Shown: positions 6,114 to 11,663 of the stretch, piece after piece
Numbering within the stretch: position 1 is the stretch's first letter
Layout: every line of letters starts with the position of its first letter
From: Ahrensia sp.
GTDB taxonomy: Bacteria; Pseudomonadota; Alphaproteobacteria; Rhizobiales; Rhizobiaceae
NCBI GenBank assembly: GCA_024639025.1
Contig: JAHEJF010000019.1
Span: 1-11,663 of the forward strand
Length of the DNA: 11,663 nucleotides
Reading direction: 5' to 3'
The notes under the pieces: model-generated
What the model was told of the DNA's origin: nothing
The model's input: the letters and a program-made list of their open reading frames with translations, nothing else
Database searches by the model: none
Program-made: the position numbers and the translations under genes

Positions 6114-9100
6114 ATGGAGTTTCTGACGCGTTTCGGTCTTGAGAAAAGCCGACTGACTCTCTTGCTCATGCTGGGCCTGCTGATCATGGGCGCGGTAACC
6201 TATTTCACTCTGCCAAAGCTTGAAAATCCTGCCCTGACAATCCGAACTGCCGTTGTTGCAGCCAATTTCTCCGGCATGTCGCCCGAGCGGGTTGAAGACC
6301 TTTTGGCCATTCCCATTGAGCGAAAAGCGCGGGAAATCGGTGAAATCGAAGATATCTCGACCCTCATCACAACCGGTTCTGTTGTCGTCAATCTGAACAT
6401 CTACAATTCGGTGCCCAGCGCTGATTTGGCGAGCGTGTTCCAGGACATTCGCAACAAGATGGAAGAAGTTCGGTTTCCGGAAGGCACCGACGGTCCGCAC
6501 ATCAACACCAATTATGGTGACGTCTCCATCGCCACCATCGCAGTGACGGGTGAGGGCTTTGATTTGCGCGAGATTTGGGATGCTGCCGACGAACTGCGCA
6601 GCGATCTCTACCAGATGGACGGTATCACCAAGGTCACATTGTCGGGTGATCAACCCGAGCGGGTGTATCTGGAGATTGACAGCCGCAAGCTGGCTGCGGT
6701 CGGCGTGCAATTGCGTCAGGTTATCCAGGACCTTCAAGCGCAGAATGTCATTCTGCCTGCCGGTGAACTGGATGCGGGCGGAACCACACTGGCCCTTGAG
6801 GCCAATGGCGATTTCGAATCCGTCGAAGAGATTGGAGAAATCCTCACCCAGGTTTCGAGCACGGGTAAACTGGTCCGTCTGAAGGATCTTCTGACCGTTC
6901 GCCGTGCCTTCGTTGATCCGCCCAAATCGCCGATCTTCTTCAATGGACAGCCGGCATTAATGCTGGCAGTGGAAATGAATGAAACGCGCGACATCCAAAA
7001 AATTGGACGGCAGCTCCGGGAGCGCGTTTCAGCGTTTGAACAAACCCAACCCATAGGCGTTTCCTACACTTTCTCGACCTATCAGGAGACCAATGTCACC
7101 GCCTCCATCAATTCAGCATTGAGCAATGTCGCGCAGACATTTCTCGTGGTCTTGGTGGTGCTGATGATCTTCCTGGGGCTGCGTACCGCTTTTGTGGTAG
7201 CCATGATCGTTCCCTTTACAATGGCCTTTGCCCTGTTGGGCATGGCCTATATGGGCGTGGCCCTTGAGCAGATTTCGATCGCCGCAGTCATCATCTCATT
7301 GGGACTGCTGGTCGACAATGGGCTAGTGGTTGTTGAGGATATTCAAAATCGCTTGCGCGCCGGCACCCCGTCGCAGGAGGCGGCGCTGTCAGCCGGGCGG
7401 CAGTTTTTAGTTCCGCTGGCCGTCGCGTCACTGACAACGGTTTCTGCATTCATTCCAATGTTGATTTTGGAAGGGACAACCGGCGAGTTTGCCTTTTCGC
7501 TTGGCGCAGTGGTGGCCGTCATGTTGTTCGGCTCGTGGATCACGGCCATGTACATTCTGCCCTTTATTGCCTCGCGCTTGTTGAGTGCGGGCAAGGCTCC
7601 ACGCGAAAACATGCTGGTGAAGGGGTATGGCTGGCTGGTACGCAAATTGCTGCGGTGGGGACTGCTAATTGTCCCGGTTTGTTACCTGATTGTGGCCTTG
7701 GGCGGTTCAATCATGGGACAGGTCAAATCGGAGATGTTCCCGCTGTCTGAACGCGCGGACTTCCTGGTCTATCTGGACATGCCGCGCGGCACTTCCATCA
7801 AAGCGACGCGCGATGAAGCCCTGGCACTGGAATCCTGGATATCCGACGAAAGCGTCAACCCTGAAGTTGTCAATACGACGCTTTTCATCGGCTCAGGTGG
7901 TCCACGGTTCTACCTTGCACTGGATCCGGCCGACTCGGATCCGGCCAGCGCGTTCTTTGTTGTCAACACGACAGATGCCGTGGGCGCGGTGGCCGCGGCG
8001 GAACGATTGCGCAACCACGTCCGACTCAACCATCCGGCCGCGCGTTTCAGGGTGACGCGGCTCTCAATGGGAGCAGGGGAGAGCGGCATTGTTCAGGTCA
8101 AGATTTCCGGCGAGGACGGCGACAGGATGCTGTCTGCATCCAAGACAATCGAGGCAGCATTCAACACTGTACCCGACCAGGTTTTCGTCAAGACTGATTG
8201 GGGCAACAAGGTCGTCAAAATGGTTGTCGATATCCAGCAGGACAAAGCGCGCGAATTGGGTGTCACATCAAGGGATATTTCCGATGTGATGGAGACATTC
8301 CTGAGCGGCTCCAATGAATCGACCTATCGGGAAGGCAGCGATTCCATTCCGATCGTCCTGCGTTCAGATGAGAGTTTCCGTGACAGTCTTGAGGATCTTG
8401 CCAATCTGTCCGTGCCGGCCAATGGACAACTGATTGCGCTTGATCAGGTGGCACGGTTTGCACCGCGCTTCGAGTTCTCGCAGATCAGGCGCCTGAACCA
8501 GAAACGCCAGTTAGTTGTCGAGGGCAAAAGCGGTGTGCTTTCTGCGGGCGAACTGCTGACCCATTTGCAACCGGCCATTGATGAGGTCACAGCAGAATTG
8601 GGCGATGATTATACCGTCGAAATTGGTGGTGAGTTGACCGACAGCGCCGAAGCCAACGCCAATCTGGCTGGCGGTCTGCCATACACATTGGTGGTCATGC
8701 TGATCGCATTGATGTTCCAGTTCAACTCCGCTCGTCGGGTTACGCTGACCTTCATGACCATTCCGCTGGTCATTGGCGGCGCAGGGCTGGGGTTGTTCCT
8801 GTTCGACCGACCCATGTCGTTCTTCGGAATTCTCGGCATGATTTCACTGGCCGGCATCATCATCAACAATGCGATCGTATTGATCGATCAGATTGATATT
8901 GAAAGAATGACACGACCGGTCGAGGATGCCATTGTGGCCGCAGCCAAGAAGCGGGTCACGCCGATTTTGCTGACCACGTTCACCACCGTGTTCGGATTGT
9001 TGCCGATGGCTATCGCTGGCGGCGCATTGTTTGAGCCGATGGCAACTCTGATGATCGGCGGTTTGGCGGTGGCAACACCTTTGTCGCTTTTCTTTGTGCC

Positions 9101-9131
9101 ATCCGCCTACCGAATGTTCTTCAGAGCCTAG
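6114..9131 (+). CDS. RND efflux transporter permease (AcrB/hydrophobe-amphiphile type)
   Basis: Inner-membrane proton-driven pump of 1005 residues, matching the family's usual size of just over 1000. The two-fold repeat is clear: TM1 at about 12-32, a large periplasmic loop to about 338, TM2-6 at about 340-490, a linker, TM7 at about 513-535, a second loop to about 852, and TM8-12 at about 853-1000. The N-terminal P-K-L-E-N-P segment after TM1 and the G-M-S-P-E-R-V-E motif are typical. In TM4 the proton-relay motif reads L-V-D-N-G-L-V-V-V-E-D: Asp401 is kept, but the second Asp of AcrB (Asp408) is Asn402. In TM10 the Lys940 position of AcrB is Asn918 (I-I-I-N-N-A-I-V-L-I-D). It is not a metal-type CzcA pump by these motifs. 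SD bases GAGGAG overlap the end of the adaptor gene. No outer-membrane partner lies in the window. Confidence 0.95.
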   Translation: MEFLTRFGLEKSRLTLLLMLGLLIMGAVTYFTLPKLENPALTIRTAVVAANFSGMSPERVEDLLAIPIERKAREIGEIEDISTLITTGSVVVNLNIYNSVPSADLASVFQDIRNKMEEVRFPEGTDGPHINTNYGDVSIATIAVTGEGFDLREIWDAADELRSDLYQMDGITKVTLSGDQPERVYLEIDSRKLAAVGVQLRQVIQDLQAQNVILPAGELDAGGTTLALEANGDFESVEEIGEILTQVSSTGKLVRLKDLLTVRRAFVDPPKSPIFFNGQPALMLAVEMNETRDIQKIGRQLRERVSAFEQTQPIGVSYTFSTYQETNVTASINSALSNVAQTFLVVLVVLMIFLGLRTAFVVAMIVPFTMAFALLGMAYMGVALEQISIAAVIISLGLLVDNGLVVVEDIQNRLRAGTPSQEAALSAGRQFLVPLAVASLTTVSAFIPMLILEGTTGEFAFSLGAVVAVMLFGSWITAMYILPFIASRLLSAGKAPRENMLVKGYGWLVRKLLRWGLLIVPVCYLIVALGGSIMGQVKSEMFPLSERADFLVYLDMPRGTSIKATRDEALALESWISDESVNPEVVNTTLFIGSGGPRFYLALDPADSDPASAFFVVNTTDAVGAVAAAERLRNHVRLNHPAARFRVTRLSMGAGESGIVQVKISGEDGDRMLSASKTIEAAFNTVPDQVFVKTDWGNKVVKMVVDIQQDKARELGVTSRDISDVMETFLSGSNESTYREGSDSIPIVLRSDESFRDSLEDLANLSVPANGQLIALDQVARFAPRFEFSQIRRLNQKRQLVVEGKSGVLSAGELLTHLQPAIDEVTAELGDDYTVEIGGELTDSAEANANLAGGLPYTLVVMLIALMFQFNSARRVTLTFMTIPLVIGGAGLGLFLFDRPMSFFGILGMISLAGIIINNAIVLIDQIDIERMTRPVEDAIVAAAKKRVTPILLTTFTTVFGLLPMAIAGGALFEPMATLMIGGLAVATPLSLFFVPSAYRMFFRA

Positions 9132-9157
9132 GCGCTGAGTCAAGAAAAGGGGAGATC

Positions 9158-9595
9158 ATGTTCATTCAATTGTCCATTGGTTCGGCACTCATCGCCGCCA
9201 CGGCATTGGTTGCAGCGTTTTCATGGCTGGGTCTCGAATTGATCTTGATTCGCACACATCATTGGGCCGCCCGCCCGCCTTTTGTCCTGAAACTGGCCTT
9301 TGCCCTGTCACTCGCGCTTGTCTGGTCGATTATGATGGTGATGGCGTCAGTGGGAATCTGGGCATTGGCGTTTTCGATGTTGCACATATTCGACAATTTC
9401 GAAGCATCGATCTATTTCTCGCTTGTCGCGTTCACCACGCTGGGGTTTGGCGACATCCTGTTGCCGCTCGAATGGCGTTTGCTGGGAGGATTGGCGGCGG
9501 CAAACGGTCTTTTAATTTTCGGTCTTTTGACCGCCATGCTTGTGGAAACGCTCAGACAGACACGGTTGCGCCAGCGCGGCGTCATCAACAAGTAA
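9158..9595 (+). CDS. Small potassium-channel-like protein (ion channel, two-TM pore domain)
   Basis: A 145-residue membrane protein with a K+-channel pore. Hydrophobic spans lie at about 5-30, 44-74 and 107-131. Between the last two is a pore helix (about 82-93) and the selectivity-filter motif T-T-L-G-F-G-D at 93-99, a variant of the usual T-V-G-Y-G in which Phe replaces Tyr; similar variants occur in other bacterial two-pore-domain-type proteins. The C-terminus is short and basic (R-Q-T-R-L-R-Q-R), with no RCK or cyclic-nucleotide domain, so gating is unexplained. It would need to assemble as a tetramer. The start ATG has a strong AGGGGAG site a few bases upstream and lies 26 bases after the RND pump stop with no terminator between, so it is probably the third gene of the efflux operon. 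Ion selectivity is inferred from the filter only. Confidence 0.82.
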   Translation: MFIQLSIGSALIAATALVAAFSWLGLELILIRTHHWAARPPFVLKLAFALSLALVWSIMMVMASVGIWALAFSMLHIFDNFEASIYFSLVAFTTLGFGDILLPLEWRLLGGLAAANGLLIFGLLTAMLVETLRQTRLRQRGVINK

Positions 9596-9626
9596 AACGC
9601 TCGCCAGCGCATCTGTATGTCCGGCT

Positions 9627-9920
9627 TTACATCACCGATGTCCAGGGATGCACGCTTGGTGCTGATTCCGGATGATTTCGAATGAAGTGATGCAGTACAT
9701 GCAGCAACTCCTGTACATGTTTGCGATCACCTTTTGCCTGCGCGACTCTTATATCTTCAACAATCATACCAAAGATCTTGTCCGTTCCACCCTCAGCATC
9801 CACCAGGCTCTGTCCCAGTGACGTGGCAATGATATCTGGTACGTGCTGGCTTTCTGCGATGGCGAGGATTTCCTCCTCCGTCAGGTCGCACAGACCGATG
9901 CAATCTTCGAGTGAGATCAT
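9627..9920 (-). CDS. Small conserved alphaproteobacterial protein of unknown function
   Basis: A 97-residue cytosolic protein whose role I do not know; the N-terminus (M-I-S-L-E-D-C-I-G-L-C-D-L-T-E-E-E) resembles a small family I recall from alphaproteobacteria. No signal peptide or membrane span is present and it is predicted mostly helical. It has a Cys7/Cys11 pair near the N-terminus and a His-rich stretch in the second half (H68, H74, H77, H78, H83 within K-H-V-Q-E-L-L-H-V-L-H-H), which would suit metal or redox chemistry, but that is only suggestive. It is real rather than a shadow: on the minus strand AGGAGGAAG sits 5 bases before the ATG, no competing plus-strand gene covers it, and an FNR/FixK-like box lies 70 bases upstream. 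It converges with the channel gene, whose stop is 31 bases away. The last ten residues look less conserved in character. Confidence 0.8.
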   Translation of the reverse strand: MISLEDCIGLCDLTEEEILAIAESQHVPDIIATSLGQSLVDAEGGTDKIFGMIVEDIRVAQAKGDRKHVQELLHVLHHFIRNHPESAPSVHPWTSVM

Positions 9921-9990
9921 GGCAACTTCCTCCTGGCAGTTCTACCGCTATTTTTGGGAGCCAGTTTGCGCGGAAAACGATCATGTGTAA

Positions 9991-10004
9991 TTGACCTCCA
10001 TCAA
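9991..10004 (-). promoter_or_regulatory. FNR/FixK-type (CRP-family) binding site upstream of the unknown small gene
   Basis: Read on the minus strand the sequence is TTGAT-GGAG-GTCAA, matching the FNR/FixK/DNR consensus TTGAT-N4-ATCAA at nine of ten positions with exactly four central bases. It lies about 70 bases before the ATG of the minus-strand gene, a suitable activator distance. Placing its centre at -41.5 would put transcription start near 9956, with a weak -10 (CAAACT) at the expected place. The other neighbour, tRNA-Val, is transcribed toward the box and so is not a likely target. Confidence 0.6.
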
Positions 10005-10040
10005 TCCTGATGAAGGTAGAAACGGCCAGAAGTGATGGGA

Positions 10041-10116
<76 letters not shown>

Positions 10117-10127
10117 CAACAGACGCG

Positions 10128-10156
10128 CTTCTAAGCGTCAATTTCGATTTCTGCAA
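10128..10156 (-). promoter_or_regulatory. Candidate sigma-70 promoter of tRNA-Val
   Basis: On the minus strand TTGCAG (complement of 10151-10156) and TAGAAG (complement of 10128-10133) are 17 bases apart. The -10 matches four of six consensus bases. Transcription would start only a few bases before the mature tRNA 5' end at 10116, as is common for tRNA genes. Confidence 0.5.
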
Positions 10157-10228
10157 CCCTTTCTTTTGCATGTATCGTCGTTTTTCCTAACTTCTGCATT
10201 TTATGACGACCGCACCCCAGAACGCTGC

Positions 10229-10257
10229 TTGACACGGGTTTTAGAACCGCCTAAATC
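10229..10257 (+). promoter_or_regulatory. Candidate sigma-70 promoter of tRNA-Asp
   Basis: A perfect -35 TTGACA (10229-10234) is followed after exactly 17 bases by TAAATC (10252-10257), a weak -10. Transcription would begin near 10264, about 30 bases before the tRNA. The short leader holds a perfect hairpin CCAGC-CTT-GCTGG (10267-10279). Confidence 0.65.
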
Positions 10258-10294
10258 ACCGCCACGCCAGCCTTGCTGGTTCAAGTGAAAATGC

Positions 10295-10371
10295 GCGGGT
10301 GTAGCTCAGTTGGTTAGAGTGCCGGCCTGTCACGCCGGAGGTCGCGGGTTCGAGCCCCGTCACTCGCGCCA
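10295..10371 (+). tRNA. tRNA-Asp (anticodon GUC)
   Basis: A complete 77-base cloverleaf. The acceptor arm GCGGGTG pairs with CACTCGC (one G-U); the D arm is GCTC/GAGT; the anticodon arm CCGGC/GCCGG holds the loop CTGTCAC, giving anticodon GTC. The T arm is GCGGG/CCCGT with loop TTCGAGC. The discriminator base is G, the known Asp identity base, and CCA is encoded. It is transcribed toward nuoA, 233 bases away, with no clear terminator between. Confidence 0.98.
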
Positions 10372-10417
10372 TTTTCCCTTTGTTTCCCAAAAATCACGCT
10401 GATTTGCTGCGCTGTTT

Positions 10418-10432
10418 CAATGCGTCGCATTG
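10418..10432. repeat. Perfect 15-base palindrome upstream of nuoA
   Basis: CAATGCG-T-CGCATTG is a perfect inverted repeat of 7+1+7 bases, and the 8-base palindrome TTGCGCAA (10430-10437) overlaps its right end. It sits 46 bases after tRNA-Asp and about 170 bases before nuoA. There is no T-run, so a dimeric regulator's operator is more likely than a terminator, though this is inference. Confidence 0.5.
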
Positions 10433-10495
10433 CGCAAGTCCAAGCTGTCGATCATTTTCGCAATTAGTAGGTCTTGAACCGCGATCAACATCATT

Positions 10496-10550
10496 TTAAC
10501 CCTCTGAATTGGACGGGTTAAGCATTGTATTATGCCGCCATGCAGCATAA
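10496..10550 (+). promoter_or_regulatory. nuo leader with two inverted repeats and promoter-like elements
   Basis: TTAACCC (10496-10502) and GGGTTAA (10515-10521) form a perfect inverted repeat with arm centres 19 bases apart, about two helix turns. A second perfect repeat, TTATGC (10530-10535) and GCATAA (10545-10550), follows. Between them lie TTGGAC (10509-10514) and TATTAT (10528-10533), good -35 and -10 hexamers but only 13 bases apart, so the real promoter is uncertain. The position 55-109 bases before the nuoA ATG suits the operon's control region. Confidence 0.4.
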
Positions 10551-10604
10551 AACGGACAAGATCTTCAGTGCGCACCTCGCGCACCAATAATCAGGGAACG
10601 ACAC

Positions 10605-10970
10605 ATGGACGCAATTATCGCTTCCTATCTGCCTATCATCATTTTTCTCGCGGTCTCAATCGGGATTGCAGCGGCCCTGCTGATAGCGCCATTTCTTGTG
10701 GCCTACAGAAATCCGGATCCGGAGAAACTTTCCGCCTATGAATGTGGCTTCAACGCCTTTGACGATGCGCGCATGAAGTTCGATGTTCGCTTCTATTTGG
10801 TGGCGATTTTGTTCATTATCTTCGACCTTGAGGTTGCGTTTCTGTTTCCGTGGGCAGTGTCGTTTGGCGAAGTCGGTATGTTCGGGTTCTGGTCAATGAT
10901 GGTGTTCCTCGCCATTTTGACCATCGGCTTCATCTATGAGTGGAAGAAAGGTGCGCTGGAATGGGATTAG
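10605..10970 (+). CDS. nuoA: NADH-quinone oxidoreductase subunit A
   Basis: Small membrane subunit of respiratory complex I, at the junction between the hydrophilic arm and the proton-pumping membrane arm; it is the bacterial counterpart of mitochondrial ND3. It is 121 residues with three membrane spans (about 8-33, 62-84, 94-112). Family marks are clear: the loop motif Y-E-C-G-F at 45-49, whose cysteine matches the ND3 loop cysteine near the quinone site, and [11 protein letters not shown] at 73-83 with the buried acids D74 and E76. The ATG has AGGGAA seven bases upstream. It is the first gene of the nuo operon; the last 10 bases overlap nuoB, coupling their translation. Confidence 0.97.
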   Translation: MDAIIASYLPIIIFLAVSIGIAAALLIAPFLVAYRNPDPEKLSAYECGFNAFDDARMKFDVRFYLVAILFIIFDLEVAFLFPWAVSFGEVGMFGFWSMMVFLAILTIGFIYEWKKGALEWD

Positions 10971-11539
10971 GCGATGACAATACGCTGGTTGCACCGCAGC
11001 CCAAAGGGATCATCGATCCTTCCACCGGCAAACCAATCGGCGCTGATGATCCTTATTTTGGTGAACTGAGCGATGAACTGGGCGACAAGGGCTTTTTGGT
11101 TACCTCGACCGATGAGTTGATCAACTGGGCTCGTACGGGCTCACTGATGTGGATGACATTTGGTCTTGCATGCTGTGCAGTGGAAATGATGCACACCTCC
11201 ATGCCCCGCTATGATGCAGAGCGATTTGGCATCGCACCGCGGGCTTCACCGCGTCAGTCCGATGTGATGATCGTGGCAGGTACGCTAACCAACAAGATGG
11301 CGCCTGCATTGCGCAAGGTTTACGATCAAATGCCTGAACCACGCTACGTGATTTCCATGGGCTCCTGTGCCAATGGCGGTGGCTACTACCACTATTCTTA
11401 TTCAGTCGTTCGCGGCTGCGATCGCATCGTGCCAGTGGACATTTATGTTCCCGGTTGCCCGCCAACAGCTGAAGCACTGCTATACGGCATCTTGATGCTG
11501 CAGAAGAAAATGCGCCGCACAGGAACCATTGAGCGATAA
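10961..11539 (+). CDS. nuoB: NADH-quinone oxidoreductase subunit B
   Basis: Peripheral-arm subunit of complex I that carries the terminal 4Fe-4S cluster N2, which passes electrons to quinone. From the ATG at 10961 it has 192 residues. The cluster ligands are all present: the adjacent pair C71-C72 in [10 protein letters not shown]136 in M-G-S-C-A-N-G-G, and C166 in [10 protein letters not shown]. The R-Y-D-A-E-R-F-G and S-P-R-Q-S-D motifs near the quinone pocket are intact. The start lies inside the end of nuoA (overlap 10961-10970). An in-frame GTG at 10940 would add seven residues, but the ATG better matches the acidic N-terminal style of related proteins. The first 45 residues are a variable extension before the conserved core. 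Confidence 0.97.
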   Translation: MGLGDDNTLVAPQPKGIIDPSTGKPIGADDPYFGELSDELGDKGFLVTSTDELINWARTGSLMWMTFGLACCAVEMMHTSMPRYDAERFGIAPRASPRQSDVMIVAGTLTNKMAPALRKVYDQMPEPRYVISMGSCANGGGYYHYSYSVVRGCDRIVPVDIYVPGCPPTAEALLYGILMLQKKMRRTGTIER

Positions 11540-11575
11540 ATTGATCGGCCTGCGCGCAGGTCAGGGGAAGACGAG

Positions 11576-11663
11576 ATGGCAACATCACAACAAGAACGCG
11601 CCACCAACGCTGTCGAAGATCTGGGAAGCACCGTCGCAGACCGGCTTGCCGATGTCGATCATG
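11576..11663 (+). CDS. nuoC: Probable NADH-quinone oxidoreductase subunit C (3' partial)
   Basis: Only the first 29 codons are inside the window. The frame begins at the ATG at 11576 with AGGGGAAG five bases before it, 36 bases after the nuoB stop, and stays open to the edge. The visible residues (M-A-T-S-Q-Q-E-R-A, then V-E-D-L-G-S-T-V-A-D-R-L) form a hydrophilic, probably helical N-terminus, a part of NuoC that varies between species, so the identity rests on nuo gene order (A-B-C) rather than on a motif. A perfect palindrome CCTGCGCGCAGG (11549-11560) lies in the gap before it. A fused NuoCD form cannot be excluded, although separate nuoC and nuoD are usual in alphaproteobacteria. Confidence 0.8.
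   Translation, partial: MATSQQERATNAVEDLGSTVADRLADVDH

Noticed and set aside
6090..6737. A 215-codon minus-strand frame opposite the start of the RND pump
   Set aside because: A shadow of the pump gene; no ribosome binding site or recognisable motif.
9223..9675. A 150-codon frame overlapping the channel gene
   Set aside because: The alternative frame has no membrane or domain pattern; the K+ channel frame has a clear filter motif and ribosome binding site.
10267..10279. Hairpin CCAGC-CTT-GCTGG just before tRNA-Asp as a terminator
   Set aside because: No T-run follows and it lies between the promoter and the tRNA; it is more likely part of the tRNA precursor leader.
10474..10488. FNR-like sequence TTGA...TCAA upstream of nuoA
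   Set aside because: Seven bases separate the half sites instead of six, so the site is one base too long for a canonical FNR/FixK box.

Overview
The window looks like chromosomal DNA of an alphaproteobacterium, most likely of the Rhizobiales/Hyphomicrobiales type. Evidence is the run lon - HU - tRNA-Val / tRNA-Asp - nuoA-B-C, which I recall as shared neighbourhood in rhizobia and Brucella, together with moderate-to-high GC and alphaproteobacterial-looking Lon, NuoA and NuoB proteins. The species cannot be named from the sequence alone. Fifteen genes are visible: thirteen protein genes (two cut by the window edges) and two tRNAs. No stretch longer than about 245 bases lacks a gene.

Layout. 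(1) 1-1033: azlC (5' end cut off) and azlD, overlapping by 4 bases, encode a branched-chain amino acid exporter. (2) 1034-1275: a leader with a long-armed inverted repeat and a good match to a heat-shock (RpoH-type) promoter, followed by the complete ATP-dependent protease gene lon (1276-3705) and a strong terminator. (3) A hairpin-rich, A-tract-containing gap, then the HU-type nucleoid protein gene (3932-4207) with its own terminator. (4) 4281-9595: an apparently accessory block made of an HD-domain nucleotidase-like gene, a lipoprotein membrane-fusion gene with an RND pump gene 4 bases apart, and a small K+-channel-like gene 26 bases further on. The pump and channel genes look like one operon. 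(5) 9627-9920 on the minus strand: a small unknown cytosolic protein with a strong ribosome binding site and an FNR/FixK-type box upstream. (6) tRNA-Val(UAC) on minus and tRNA-Asp(GUC) on plus, each with a recognisable promoter. (7) A palindrome-rich leader and the start of the respiratory complex I operon: nuoA, nuoB (10-base overlap) and the first 29 codons of probable nuoC.

How it fits together. Lon and HU are household genes of protein quality control and nucleoid structure. The nuo genes begin the NADH:quinone oxidoreductase. The RND block is a cell-envelope efflux system that uses the proton motive force built by complex I, but no outer-membrane channel gene is nearby. The most interesting regulatory signals are the FNR/FixK-like box in front of the unknown small gene, the series of inverted repeats before nuoA, and the heat-shock-like promoter of lon. 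I saw no phage, insertion sequence, CRISPR, toxin-antitoxin or defence system; most of the window is ordinary core genome.
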